Assembly (NCBI GenBank): GCA_024195265.1
Contig: JAJLRJ010000010.1
Location: 18,234,193 to 18,298,192 of the forward strand
Direction: 5' to 3'
From: Dendrophyllia cribrosa
Taxonomy: Eukaryota > Cnidaria > Anthozoa > Scleractinia > Dendrophylliidae
DNA: 64,000 nt
A program made the translations under genes and the position numbers. A model generated the notes under the pieces. The model ran no database searches and was not told where the DNA came from. It saw nothing but the letters and a program-made list of their open reading frames with translations. Shown here piece after piece: positions 13,376-25,373 of this stretch. How positions within the stretch are numbered: position 1 is the first letter of the stretch; every line of letters starts with the position of its first letter.

Positions 13376-14278
13376 GACCCTCCATAGGAAAACACGTCTT
13401 ATCGAAAAAAGCATTTTTGGGGGGTTCGAGGCCCCTTTCAAACCCTTCAAAAACCCTTTTCAAACCCTTTGCAAACCCTTCGCCAACCCATTGCAAACCT
13501 TTGTCAAACCCTCGCAAACCCTTGACAAACCCCTTTCAAACCTTGCAAGCTCTCTGCAAACCCTTTGCGAGACAAATTAAATCGAGCCTGATCGACCAAA
13601 TCAAACCAAGAATCAAGAAAGAAACTTGCTTCAATAAATTTTGTTTCTTACCATGTTCTCGACAGCCAGCAAAGCCGATCTCACATAAAAGGTATTTAAT
13701 ACAAGTCTAGTACCACGTTGTTGTGAATGTAGTGTGCATCATTAACTCTAGACTCGCCATGTCTGTGCATCTGGCGCTAGTATTTCTTATTTCTGCGAAG
13801 CACTCGGCCAATAAGAATAATTTGGAAACTCTTTTCATTGGCTTCTTTCGATCGTATTCGGTGTTCTTCATTGCTAAAAGCTTCGAAATGGCCAACAAAC
13901 ATAGCGAGTACTGTTTTAACACACATCAGGTATTTTGACAGTTTGAGGTTAAATTTTACAGTTTATAACCACAATGCTCACGTTCGTGCATTGCGTGGTC
14001 GATGCGTATTCTTCGATCGGAGGCACTCTTGCACCTCTGTTAGACAAACAAGACTCACTTTTATTCTGTCGTTAATCTGCCAAACCTTAATGCTTCACAA
14101 ACCCTTTGGAAACCCTTTTCAAACACTTTCAAACCCTTTGCAAACCCTTGCAAACCCTTTGCAAACCCTTTTCAAACCCTTTGCAAAGCCCTTCCAAACC
14201 CAGTTTGGGGGGTTTGAAACCCAGTTTGACCTAAATTGCAATGTTCGATAAGACATGATTGTTTTCATATGGAGGGTC
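13376..14278. mobile_element. MITE-like element with CAAACCCTTTG arrays
   Basis: The ends are inverted: GACCCTCCATAGGAAAAC plus GTCTTATCGAA at the left and the complement at 14244-14278. Just inside each end, clusters of CAAACCCTTTG-type 10-11-bp words fill 13436-13570 and 14096-14215. The middle (about 13810-14060) carries, in minus orientation, the same core that occurs in the elements at 40017 and 45826. No target duplication could be fixed. It starts 79 bases after exon 5. Confidence 0.75.
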
Positions 14279-15739
14279 ACAAATGTCAGACATCCACATA
14301 AAGTGGTTATACTTGTACTCCCAGCCCTTGAATATTTCTGCTAGATGCCATTGTTTTAGCTGCTGGTTTGATGTCAAGAGCAGTGTTATCAATATGATTA
14401 AGGTTAATGTAAAAGCAAGCTGTACAATCCTCAAATCTTCTACAATGTAGCCTCAGTGAATTCTGTAGACAAAGTTACATATTATGTTCTTGTTATCTTT
14501 TAAATGGAGATTGTATAGTGGCTGGTATGGTATGTTATTAATAATAAAATTATGTTCTTCTAGAGGACAGTTGGGCTGCATACCCACAATCTCCAGGCTA
14601 TTCATTTTTGTTTGCTGCAGGAGTTGCGACATCTCCACCCAGGTCTTAAGAGCAAATCCGTGCAAAAATCAAACACTACACGGCAAAGTTAAAAAACTAA
14701 AATTTGCTCTTCTTTTGCATACAGGTAGCCTTTAGTAAGTATACAATTGCTGTGTAGTTTTTTTCTTGAAAAACTTATTTGTTTCTGGGAAAACGAAAAC
14801 ATTAGTTTTCAGCCCGGGGTTCGATTTGGCGACACCAAACAGGCTTAAAATAAGTCATGATTCACTCGACTCGCGTATCAAAACTACTGCGCCAGAAAAA
14901 GCTGTCATAGCTCCGATTTGTTGTACAACTTGTCACAGTCTAAATACCATGATTTCATAAAAATTAGATTAATCTAAGTATTCAAATGAAGTCAAAAGCT
15001 TATGGCTGTCCCGTTCTCCGTAAAACGGTAGGCGAAAAACAGCGATGATTTTGAGCATGTGCCTTTGTTCAGAATTTCGTAATATTATGAATTACAATAC
15101 TAGAGCTGACGATCTTTCAAAATATGTAAAGTTTAGTTTGGGGAAATGAATTTGGGATTTTTATGAATTTGTTGAAAATAGTGAACGAAAGACGTAAAAT
15201 CACGCCATCTTGTGTGTGCGTGACCAACAACAAAAACAAAAACGTTTTTCCTTGAGAAATCTTGGCAACTCTGACGCCAAAAAAACAAAAAAAAACAATG
15301 AAAATATACAAACCTTAACTTGGATATGACATTCTTGAATGTCCATAGTGTTTCGTTTTGACGTCTGTTCAATTTCATTCGTGAAGTTTATCATGAACAG
15401 TGAAGCCTGAGCGACGATCTAAAACGCTTTTAAAAACTTTTCGCTGAATTCTTCGTAGCTCACTTTGTACTTTCGTATTCTTTATACTGTTGATGCAATT
15501 TTTTACCAGATTTCTGGCGGAAACTGTAAAAGGGCTGATAATAAAGCGAACTAGTTCAAGCATGTGTTCCCAGTTTTCCATCCTTGCATAACCGTGAACC
15601 GTTTTGAGACTATATGCAAATTACGTCTCAATTTTGCATATCAGGTTGAGCAAGCGTTCGTGACAGTCACGGTTGGTACATGGGTGGATAAGGTATTCAT
15701 TGAGTCTTTTTGCCATATGTTTCATGTATTTTTTTAGAA

Positions 15740-16036
15740 ACGTTTAATGCTCGCGCTAGGTACAGTGCGGTATGCTTCAAGGCTCTGAACAGTGTGTGAC
15801 TGCAGTACCTGAACTAGAGAAAGCAGAACTTTCCCAAACGTTTTCTGCCCCATCTCTCCCAATGGGGTGCATGGGCCCTGAATACGACACCAGAGGGTGT
15901 ATTGGACTATCATATATTGTACAAGCGACGTAGCACTCGCTTAAAGTGGAATGAAATTATGTATGTATGATAGATGGGAGGTACTTTTGTAATTGGAAGG
16001 TTTCAAATAAAACTGTTGTTGTTTGTTGTTGTTGTA
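15740..16036 (+). mobile_element. Probable LINE 3' end with TTG-repeat tail
   Basis: The sequence runs through gtgtattggactatcatata and gtggaatgaaattatgtatg-like text to ttcaaataaaactg and then a (TTG)n tail at about 16011-16036. This layout is that of the 3' untranslated end of a CR1/L2-like retroposon, whose 3' ends carry short microsatellites instead of poly(A). There is no coding part, so the family is uncertain. Confidence 0.45.
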
Positions 16037-16534
16037 AAAACCCCTAAGAATTCAGAACGCGGAAGATTCTTTGTTCCATGGTTTCCATGTGTTTTAGAGT
16101 TAAATGCCTTATAGCTCTCTTACAATATACACCAAAAAAATATCACAGTTTATTTTCTTTTCATTATGTTGGCATTAATTAATTAATATTATTAATTGAT
16201 TAGTTGATCAATTATATTTGTTAATGCTGTGCATGAAACGTGCCTTGCATTGATTCTTTTCCGCTAGTTTTCAATGTGTTTTTAACTTCATTTTATTGTG
16301 TTTATTTTTTTTTCGTCTGCAATTTTTCGCAGGAATTGATTTCTTATTGCCCGACCTCCCCCTTAAAAAACAGAGAAAGGTAATACCAGAGCAAGGAATG
16401 AGCGCCAAGCGCGAGTCATGTATGTATCGGCTAAAGAGAAGGTTAACCGAAATATATTTATTATTAAAAGCGGGACAATAAAGGAGGAATGTTCCTCTCA
16501 CAACTAAAGCATTGTCGATTGTCACACTCTAGAA

Positions 16535-16768
16535 ATGAAACTAGGGCTGGCCTGTCTTTGTTGTTGTTTTACCATAGCAGTCCAATCAGATACCAGAAGC
16601 AGAAGTAGAAGACTTTATAAAACTCTAAAAATAAAAACAATGACAAGTAAATGGATCAAAATTTCTCAATCTTTGTACTTGCGTTCTCGCTTGAAAGATT
16701 ATTTGTGTAGCTTAACATGTGAAATCCAGGCCGACAAGATCCACCCCAACCCAGCCCCACCCATGTAA
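16535..16768 (+). pseudogene. Relic of a non-LTR retrotransposon N-terminus (IHPNPAP motif)
   Basis: A 77-codon open frame ends with LCSLTCEIQADKIHPNPAPP. The segment resembles the degenerate form of GDIHPNPGP, a motif seen near the start of many invertebrate LINE endonuclease/RT polyproteins (recalled from the family). The Gly is missing (PAP instead of PGP) and no endonuclease follows, so this is a fragment at best. Confidence 0.4.
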
Positions 16769-17974
16769 TAAATATTGTTTTTTTTGTCAATACTGTATTT
16801 TAAAACCCACGAGACCTCTTTCCTGTTTTAAACTGTATTAATTGAAGACTTCCGAACAACACTCATCAAACTTCAAGAAAAAATATGGAATTTTGGCCAC
16901 TGAAAATACCTTAATATCCACCCTGTGTACCAACCGTGACTGTCACGAACGCTTGCTCAGCCTGATATGCAAATTTCAGGCGTAATTTGCATATGGTCTC
17001 AAAATGGTTCACGGTTATGCAAGGATGGAAAACTGGGAACACATGCTTGAACTAGTTCGCTTTATTGTGAGCCCTTTTACAGTTTCCACCAGAAAAAATT
17101 GTATCAACAGTATAAAGAGTACGAAAGTGCAAAGTGAGCTACGAAGAATTCAGCGAAAAGTAAAGCGGTTTTGATCGTGGCTACGGGCTTCACTGATCTT
17201 CACTGTTCGTGATAAACATCACGAATGAAATTGAACAGACGGCAAAACGAAACATTTTGGACATTCAAGAATGTCATATCCAAGTTAAGGTTTGTATATT
17301 TCTATTGTTTTTTGGCGTCAGAGTTTAATTGCTAAGATTTCTCAAGGAAAAACGTTCTAAGTGTTTTTGTTGTTGGTCACGCATACACAAGGTGGCGTGA
17401 TTTTATGTCTTTCGTTCACGATTTTCAACAAATTCTTAAAAATCTCAAATTCATTTCCCCAGACTAAACTTTACATATTTTGAAAGATCGTCAATTCTAG
17501 TATTGTCATTCGTAATATTACGAAATTCTGAACAAAGGCACATGCTCAAAATCATTGTTGTTTTTCGCCTACCGTTTTACGGAGCACGGGAGAGCCATAA
17601 GCTTTTGGCTTCCCTTGAATACTTAGATTTATCCAATTTTTATGAAATCATGGTGTTTAGACTATGACAAGTTATACAACAAATTGGAACTATGACAGCT
17701 TTTTCTAGCGCAGTAGTTTTCATACGCGAGTCGAGTGAATCATGACTTATTTCAACTCTGTTTGCATGTGTTTGGGATTGCCAAATTGTGCCCTGAGATG
17801 ATAACGACTTCCTTCGTTTTTCTCGAAAACAAATAGATATTTCAAGGAAAAAACTACGTGGCATTCATGTACTTACCATAGACTATCTATATGCAAAAGA
17901 GGAGCGAATTTGATTTTTTTCATCTTTGCCGAATATTGCGATTTTGTTTGATTCTTGCACGGATCTGCTCTTAA

Positions 17975-18373
17975 GGCCCATCTTTCTCATTTCTTTATCT
18001 TTTGTCCTTCTCATCTACATGTAGAACTTAATAATGTTCTGTCAGACTCAATGTCTCTCAATGAAACAGTTTATTTTAGAACCAGGTCTCTCAGTCTGTA
18101 TAGCTCAATCAGGTCTGAAAATATTGTAGTGGAACACATACAATATTCTGTTTGTCTGTGGGATATGAAAATGTTGGCTGTAGTTTATTTATTTTATGTT
18201 GTGTAGTTATAACAATAATAATAGTAATAATTAATAATTATAAAAATAATCAGTTAGTAGTGAGCTTGTTTCAATAACATGTACAGGCATTCTGTGTATT
18301 ATAACGCTGCTAATTCAGCATTTTAATGCAACTTACTGGCATTTGCTAACCAAACTTGTGCATTAATCTATAG
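17975..18373 (+). other. Intronic DNA before exon 6
   Basis: AT-rich, with an (ATAATA)-like stretch at about 18205-18250. Nothing coding or element-like was recognised. Confidence 0.4.
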
Positions 18374-18427
18374 CCACTTAGTGGTGTGGGTTCAGTTACT
18401 GGCAAAAAAAGGCATAAGAAGTTGTCT
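18374..18427 (+). CDS. ARHGEF12: RhoGEF exon 6: basic linker
   Basis: A 54-bp phase 0-0 exon between a ctatag acceptor and a TCT|gtaagt donor. It encodes PLSGVGSVTGKKRHKKLS. The KKRHKK cluster is a candidate basic or nuclear-localisation patch (inference). It is short, so it is supported mainly by good splice sites, phase and position. Confidence 0.68.
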
Positions 18428-19731
18428 GTAAGTATGTTATAAAGCTCTCTCTAATGATACTCTTTTAACTTTTTAATGTTCATCAACTGTTAATCCCTAA
18501 CTCCTCGTTCTTTTTATAAGCAATTTGATAATAACTGCTTGGTGTTTGGTTTAGTTAAATAACTGGGTGTAAAGATCCTATTTTTTCCTATTTTTCTGAG
18601 GTCTTCTTATTTTCTTCCTTTTTTAACAAACCTATTTTTCCTTGTGCTTTTTTTTTGTTTGTTTGTTTTATCAGACAAGTGTTTAAAATCATGATTCGGC
18701 AACCTCCTGGTTACTGAAACTGAAAGTTGCCATATTGTGCTTCAAAAGACAGGAAAGGCATCTCTGCAAGTCTGAAACTTAAACATTTTCTGGGGAAGAA
18801 TGCCCCCAGGCTCCCCTAGTGACAAGCCCCTCATGCACTTTAAAAATGTTGATCTGCCAACCTGCAGAAAGCAATGAAAAAACTGTCTGCACCACCTGTA
18901 CTAAAATTAAAATATCCCTATTTCAAACCACACTTCTCTTGATCTTGAGCATAATAAAGGGCTATCATGTTGGGTTGACCATGTTGGGTGCTTCATACAA
19001 CTTCCTAATTTTACTCCTATTTTTAAAATATTTTCCCTATTTCTGGGCTGTCATTAATCTTTGAAGAAGCCAGCTTCAACAGGAAAGTAGCCTATCTTAA
19101 AATAAAGAAAGTATTCTGGCTTGTAAATGTCTTTTAGTCATTTTCAAACTGTGAGTAGCTGGTCATCTTTAGTGTAGTTGCTGGCCATAATAGCCGGTTG
19201 CTGGCTACTAATGACAGACCTGCATTTCCCCCTAATTTGTGTTAAAAATGTTCCTATTTTCCTATTATTTTTCTTGACCCCCCAACCTGCTCGATACCCT
19301 AAAATTAATATCCATGTAAAACCTGGGCCAAATAATTGAAGGATAAGAGTTGGTCAAAAGTTTGTTTGACTTTTATCCGCTATCATCATCCTGGTCAAAC
19401 AAGGCCGCAAGAGCCACTGAGAGTTAAATAATTTGATAGTTGGCAAGTTTTCTCTATCATCAGCCTGGCCAAATCAGGACAAGTTTTATTGATGTTCCGC
19501 TGAGGGTGCTATTTGAAACAATAGTAATTGAAAGTCCCTTCGGTCAACTTGCTAAAACAGAAAACTCTTACTATATGCCTGTCAAACACAGAATTTTATA
19601 ATTAATTAAATTCAAACAAGCTCCACACGTTAGTCCATGGTTTTTCACCCAAGAGGAGCTTTTGATGTCATTTATGTGCATGATAAATAATTTGTCTGTG
19701 GAATGCTCTAATAAATTATAATGTTCCACAG
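18428..19731 (+). other. Intron between exons 6 and 7
   Basis: Pyrimidine-rich sequence containing several CCTATTTTTC-like words (18580-19270). I see no gene, RNA or bounded element. Confidence 0.4.
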
Positions 19732-19923
19732 TTACCTGAAGGGCCAATTCATGTAAGACAGAGATCCAGTCCAGATGCTTTGTTTCCCACAGTAAATGGA
19801 AACTCAGATAAAGCTTTTTCTGTAAGAGATAATGGCAAGAAAAAGAGCTTTGATGATGCAACAGGAATGTCACGGGTGTATGGCTATTTGACATCTCCTA
19901 ATAAAACACAGAAAAATCTACTG
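19732..19923 (+). CDS. ARHGEF12: RhoGEF exon 7: polar linker
   Basis: A 192-bp phase 0-0 exon (64 residues), with a ttccacag acceptor and a CTG|gtaaag donor. The sequence is polar and Ser/Asn/Lys-rich (for example RQRSSPDALFP and NGKKKSFDDATG). RQRSSP and KKKSF resemble basophilic-kinase site contexts (inference only). No folded domain is recognised. Confidence 0.82.
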
Positions 19924-20308
19924 GTAAAGACATTTGTCTTGTTTATTGTTGTATGGCAGTAGTATAAGGACAGGGCTTGAAAATGCCCAACAAACACGAA
20001 CTGATAGTTTTTTTTTGTGAACCAATGCTATTTCCACCCATCAAAATGTACATTGACAGTGTACATGTAACCAACCCTGTTCACGAGGTCTTCTCACCGA
20101 GTTGCTTAGACCTCTTTGTGTGTTGCAGCACATACAGCCTCTGCTAGTTTAAGACATGCTGCAATCTTTCCTCAGTACTCCTTTTTTAACTTTGTGAAAC
20201 CCTTTAGTTCACCTACTTGTCCCTGTTTGGAACTTCATTCCCAGTCATGGATTCAAACATTTTCAGAGTAGTTGTTAATTTGTTATTTTTCTGGTCTTTG
20301 TTGTGTAG

Positions 20309-20599
20309 ACCTCATCGCTTCCACGGGCATGGGTCCCACATAGTCATGACAACAAAGCAATACAAATAGGTGATATTAATGGCAGCAGCTGCAGCAGTTC
20401 TCCCCCACCTACACCAACACTATCAGAACCAATGGAGAAGAGGAGTCGCGGTGAAACTGCAGAGATCTTTACTGATGGTGATGATGACACACTGTCTGGT
20501 TCCACTGACACTAACAGGTTGGGTGTCATACAGCATGGACAGTCCATTAATTCAATTATTTCTATGGAAGATGATGACTTTGCTTCTGATGATGAGAAG
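20309..20599 (+). CDS. ARHGEF12: RhoGEF exon 8: acidic linker leading into RGSL
   Basis: A 291-bp phase 0-0 exon (97 residues), acceptor ttgtgtag, donor AAG|gtaatg. It contains a Ser/Pro stretch, then MEKRSRGETAEIF, then an acidic run and the ending SMEDDDFASDDEK. The EDDDF motif sits immediately before the RGSL domain, as in LARG, which places the domain boundary here. Confidence 0.88.
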
Positions 20600-20630
20600 G
20601 TAATGTGCAGTAAACTCTAACAATGCCATA

Positions 20631-21033
20631 CAGGGCTTGAAAAAAGTCTTAACCTTTAACTCCCAGAGTCAATTATAGAGTCACACAATGTAGTTCTAAC
20701 TTTTGAGTCTTTCAACAAAATCCTATGGTGTTACCATTCAAATCAGTGCTCTTCAACAGTACTTTTGCATGGTACCATTTGTTTTTAAATATTTTGCAAA
20801 ATGAAATTTAGAATTTTTCTTGAATTTTAATGTTTGGCACTTGTGGGAGTTAAAATTAATGTTAAGTTTTAATTGTCCAGACAAGTTAATTGTCACTTAA
20901 GCTTAGTTCACAGGCAGCTTGTCCGTATCCTTGCCCATTAGGCAAGTGAGTGGGGATCATTACTTGCCCAACACAAAAATCTACCTGCCCTGGATGACCA
21001 GACAGAACCTTTTTTGAGCCCTGCTCTTGGGGA
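20631..21033. mobile_element. Possible hAT-like MITE (CAGGGCTTGAAAAAAG ends)
   Basis: CAGGGCTTGAAAAAAG at 20631 is mirrored by CTTTTTTGAGCCCTG ending at 21033. CAGGG termini are typical of hAT elements. No matching target duplication was found and the interior has no further inverted pairing, so the call is tentative. It starts 32 bases after the donor of exon 8. Confidence 0.4.
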
Positions 21034-21601
21034 CTTGATTTTTAATTTTGCACTGCTGAGAAAGATGGCCGAAATTCAAACTGCACTCAAACAGTAAAAC
21101 TTCTACCACTCTGATGAAGGTAGACAGTGGACACCAAACATTTAGTGAAAGTTATCAGTTGCAGTTTGTTTATTAATAACATAATTATTATTGTAAGGAG
21201 TGTGAACCTTTATTAACAGTTTTAGAGTGGTCACTATTTCATGGTTAGCAATTCTAACTTTTTTTTAACACCTACAGCGTAGCACAGAATTACCATTATT
21301 TTGACAAAAAAAAAGGAAAGCCATTTGAGAAAATGTATGAAAATACACCTTTATGACGTCATATTTTTTTCAGTAAGGTGAATTTTAACAAATCCATACT
21401 ACAAACTTTTCATTGGGATGTTCGAGTAGTACAGTAGCTCTTCCAGACCTCTATTTTTATTGGCCCCGTAGTACTGTAGCTTCTATTGTCTTTAGGTCTA
21501 GGGCTATTGTTTGTGTTGTTTAACCTATTGTTTCGTTAACCAATCAATGAGCTTGTTTGGAAAGGTACAGCCTCTCCCGGATGTTCATAAGCCATCGACA
21601 T

Positions 21602-21664
21602 TGTTTTCTTTTCTTTTCTTTTCTTTCTTTTTTTTTTTTGGGGGGGGGGGGGGGTGGGGGGGGA
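21602..21664 (+). repeat. Low-complexity TTTTC and G tract
   Basis: Short TTTTC repeats run into a T tract and then a G-rich run broken by one T. It is simple sequence in the intron between exons 8 and 9. Confidence 0.85.
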
Positions 21665-21978
21665 TGTAAGATGTTTGTCAATGAGTTTTTAGGGTTTTAT
21701 GTTCTCGTCACATGACTTACCAAATATGGTTGTGACTCATAAAATTTCATACGAACATGACCACACATCATAGCCGAGGAAGTTAAGAAACCAATTATGT
21801 GACGTTTGGAACTATTCCATAGCAACCACCTTGTAGTTAAGGTTCTCCCCCTTAAAGTTGTAAGTTCAGTCATTTTTTTCCCTGAATCTGTGCCTGATAC
21901 AGATCTGTGCATGGGTCACTCTTAATTTTAGTTACTTAACACACCCATAATTTTTTTCTGGAATGTTTTTATCAACAG

Positions 21979-22030
21979 ATAGATGACCATGGCCCCTTCA
22001 ATAGTTTGGACATGTTAAACAATAAACCAG
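21979..22030 (+). CDS. ARHGEF12: RhoGEF exon 9: RGSL N-terminal edge
   Basis: A 52-bp exon (phase 0 in, phase 1 out), acceptor atcaacag, donor CAG|gtaaat. It encodes IDDHGPFNSLDMLNNKP, the helix equivalent to the LARG segment with SIELLKSRP that opens the RGS-like domain. The last G completes the Ala codon of the next exon. Confidence 0.87.
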
Positions 22031-22980
22031 GTAAATAATGTTAATTGAGTTGATTTGTTTTGAGGTCTGGTTATTTTTTGCAAAGACCTTAAGGAAAGCG
22101 CCTCCTATTGTTATTGGGCATATGTTCTGTGCATGCATTGCACGATAGTCGCGCGAGACACTGGTTATTTTTTAAATGCGAACGCGCGAGGTAAAAGCTA
22201 AGTTCCACCCACTTTTCATGTCAAACTGTCAACTCTCTGGCTCAGTTTCTAAACTTACAACTTAAATGGAGTTCTCAAAAATCTATGAAAATGTGTTTTT
22301 TGACCTTCTGCAGCCTAAAAGTGCTAAAATTCTTTCACTATTTTGCAAACGACAGAGCCTCCGTAATGAAACTATTTTGAGCTAATTGGCGATGCCGCCT
22401 CGATCAGCAAAACGCATATGTTTTGCCTTTCTTTACGAAGTTTGTTTACATTGACTCCTTTTCTCCATTCAAAATTTCACCTAAACTTCAAGTCAAACCA
22501 GACTAGTGGTTTTTTTTTTATTTATAAAACAAGCATCCTCAAGGCATAAAATCCAAGGAAAGGCTGACATGTTGTTATTTCCAATTAGCATAAGTTTTTG
22601 TTTTGGCAGCCAAACTCGCGTTGTTTGAAATTTTTGTTTATCTGCAAAAATCTTTTGCCAGTGGCCATTTTTGCGAATAAAAAAAGTACATAACAAAAGC
22701 AGAAAACAACTGTTCCAGTTAAATCAAACAAACGTCGAAAAGGAGAATTGAGATGAGCAAAGCGTTTTCAAAAAGACTGTTTTTGACAAAATATTGATGA
22801 AGATATAAAAACAAGGCTGAAGCCAGCAACTAAAGAAAACTGGCCACTCCAAAGCCGATAAGCATCCGACTAAAGTCTTCCCTCCCTCGATTGCTGGCAA
22901 GCATGGTTTTTAGTGTAATCTTTCGTAAACAGGTTTATGCATTTGGGTACATTTGATTTCCTATATTTTCTTTTATAGGT
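22031..22980 (+). other. Intronic DNA without recognised features
   Basis: This part of the intron between exons 9 and 10 has a GC-richer spot at 22130-22190 (GCGCGAGACAC, GAACGCGCGAGG). No bounded repeat or coding similarity was seen. Confidence 0.35.
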
Positions 22981-23108
22981 GTTGTAGTTAATTTTTTATT
23001 TCAGGTAATTTTTGTTTTTCCTTTGTTTTAAATTCATTAGCATATATTACCATACCCAAAAACAATGAAAAAATAAAAATTACCTGAGATAAAAAATTAA
23101 CTACAACA
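22981..23108. mobile_element. Small hairpin MITE
   Basis: The left end TGTTGTAGTTAATTTTTTAT is complementary to the right end ATAAAAAATTAACTACAACA, with pairing continuing through CAGGTAATTTTTGTTTTT. TAGG flanks both sides, a possible 4-bp target duplication. The whole 128-bp unit could fold into one hairpin. It is non-coding. Confidence 0.75.
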
Positions 23109-23438
23109 TAGGCGAGTGGTGTTTTTCGAAGTCACATCGTGCCAGTTCTCGACTTCTTTGCATTAGAACAAATTTTGACAGGTGAAAAACGTGCCATGAT
23201 AAACTGAAAAGAAATCTTATCTTTTTAGATCAAATAAAGCCGTAGACTTCGGCAAAAAAAGTGTTTTATTATTTTACAATTTTTTTTTTAAATTAAAGTG
23301 TACCAACTATTTTTTTCCAAAGTTATCAGAGAATCCATGAAAACTACAGGAGCTTCACAAGAAAATAAACATGCGGCCAAATGAAATTACAAAACTCAAG
23401 CACCTTTCAAAAAATATTTCTTACATTTTGACTTCAAA

Positions 23439-23747
23439 CAGGGTTCGTACGGTCATGGAAAAACCTGGAAAGTCATGGAATTGTATAATTTAATTTCTAG
23501 GCCTGGAAAGTCATGGAATTTAAGTGTGGGTCATGGAAAGTCATGGAAAATTATGTTCATGGTACAAAATCACTAAGGCAGCATACGTTGGGAATAATAA
23601 GGCAAGACGAAAAATTAAAAAAAATGATCGTTTTGTAAAATTTTGAAAACAATTGTTGAAATCTTGGTCATGAAAAATTTGAAAAGGTCATGGAAAAGGT
23701 CATGGAAAGTCATGGAATTTTAAAATCTGAAAAGAGTACGAACCCTG
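23439..23747. mobile_element. hAT-type MITE with TCATGGAAAGTCATGG words
   Basis: The 309-bp unit is bounded by CAGGGTTCGTAC and GTACGAACCCTG, with subterminal words GGTCATGGAAA and AAAGTCATGGAA repeated many times. The flanks ttcaaa and tccaaa differ at one base, a decayed target duplication. A second, interrupted copy lies at 55756-57071. Confidence 0.75.
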
Positions 23748-24579
23748 TCCAAATTACCGTTAAGACTAACCTGCCAATCTAGAGTTTTTCGGCAGCCGAT
23801 CAGTCACCTCGATATAGCACTGATATTTTCAAGTTGGTAATGGTCGGATGAAGATGCACACAATAATGTAAAGTTTTTGTGCCCGAAGGAACATAATAAA
23901 TCCGTAGATCCACTGTAGATCAGTGGAAGTGAACCGATTTTGCGTTTTTACCATGTTTTCCCCTTTTACTGTGCTGCTTGACCTTGAAATCCCCGAAAAA
24001 TGTTTCTCAAAAGAGCAACTTACAGCTACAAATAGAATTAACTTTGAATTCTGCAATGTTTGTCTTTTTATTGTACCTTAAGTAAAAGTTTTGAACGGTA
24101 AGCCATCGAATGGAAATCCCAGCATGCCCCCAAAAAAGACATGCACAATATTTAACTTACTAGGGAGGGCATAGAAAAATATGTTGCGGACCCCGAAAGC
24201 CATTCCGTAAAAGTTGAAAACAACTTATAACTTGTAAAAACGCACAGTGACCTACTTTTCCCACATAGTCAACAATTGACTCATGTGGCTCACAATACAA
24301 TTAAGAGTGCTCACCAAAGAACCCTTTACAGATGTCTTTTATAATGTAAATAATAGATAGAGTAGTAAGACTGCAAAGGACAGACTTACCTGTTCAAAGA
24401 TCCCTTTAGCTAATAATTACCTTTTTGCAATTTTGCAAAGGTGAATCAATCCATAAAATTAATGGTACACTTTTTGCCAGCTGAAATTTACGACCCCCCG
24501 AAAGTAGCGATGGTAAAAGACTGCTGAATGGAACAGTAATAGTTAATTTCATTTATGTTTGTTGCCTTTGCAATTTTAG

Positions 24580-24635
24580 CTCATCTTGCTGTTTTCCTTC
24601 ATTATCTGATATCTAACAGTGATCCAAGTAGCTTG
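24580..24635 (+). CDS. ARHGEF12: RhoGEF exon 10: RGSL helix AHLAVFL
   Basis: A 56-bp exon (phase 1 in, 0 out), acceptor caattttag, donor TTG|gtaagt. It encodes AHLAVFLHYLISNSDPSSL, which is nearly identical in pattern to the AHLAVFLHHVVSQFDPATL segment of LARG. This is one of the strongest family identifiers in the window. Confidence 0.93.
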
Positions 24636-25300
24636 GTAAGTTATCATTGGTTCCTTCTGTAAGATTGGGTTCTGTAATTAATTTTGTGTTATTTCATGTT
24701 ATCTTAATTTGGTAATATGTAGTTGCCAGATTTTTATTGCATGTTATTGTTGTACTGTATTTTTTTATTTCTGTATATTAAAAATGGTTGTTAGAACAAG
24801 TTTTCAAACACCAGTGGTTTGGAACTTTGGTGATCACAAGTGATATAATAGTTGTGTAAGTTCATGTGTTTCTCTCTTTTCTACTGCTCCACTGCAATAC
24901 ATGTATGTTCTATAGAACTTGCTTTGATTTCGGAGTCAAATCATTGGCAATCTTGGTGTAAAAACTTTTAATTAATTTTCACAACTTTCATGTGTTCATA
25001 AGATAGTTAAATTCAAGATTTTTTGTTGGCAAGTCACCCCAAACATCCATTTTTTTGCATACCATGTTCCTGGCACAAATTTCTTTTTGAGTAAAGAGTT
25101 ATTGGGTAAATCATATGAGTGTAATGGGGAAAGTTTCTCTGTATGTTGGTTAGACTATGACCTGATTTGGGAAAACGTAATGTAATGGATATCATTTGTT
25201 GTCGTCCTTCAGTAGCATCGTAAATAAAGTAAGTTATAGTCAAGTGAGGCCTTTAAGCTACTGTATCCAAACCCGAAAAAGCCTGAAAAAAATCAGGGCT

Positions 25301-25373
25301 TTTTTCGACGGGAATCAAACCCGTGACCTTCACGTTACCGGTGTGATGCTCTACCAACTGAGCTATCAAAGCC
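25301..25373 (-). tRNA. tRNA-like relic (Thr-GGT-like), probably a pseudogene or SINE head
   Basis: On the minus strand the sequence has TAGCTCAGTTGGTAGAGC (D arm and A box) and, further on, GGTTTGATTCCC (T arm and B box) with a good ACGGG/CCCGT stem. A four-pair anticodon stem with loop ACCGGTAAC would put GGT at the anticodon, but the base before it is C where U is normal. The acceptor strands do not pair properly. It therefore looks like a tRNA-derived repeat and not a working tRNA gene. Confidence 0.5.

Larger units (their letters stand above)
14650..17970. mobile_element. TTAA-flanked element with 1-kb inverted arms
   Basis: The arms 14650 to about 15690 and about 16925-17970 are inverted copies with moderate divergence. 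The ends are GAGCAAATCCGTGCAAAAAT and its near complement, immediately flanked by TTAA (14646-14649 and 17971-17974). TTAA targets are typical of piggyBac and Kolobok transposons; no transposase is present. The central 1.2 kb holds pieces of non-LTR elements (listed separately), apparently trapped between the arms. Confidence 0.8.
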
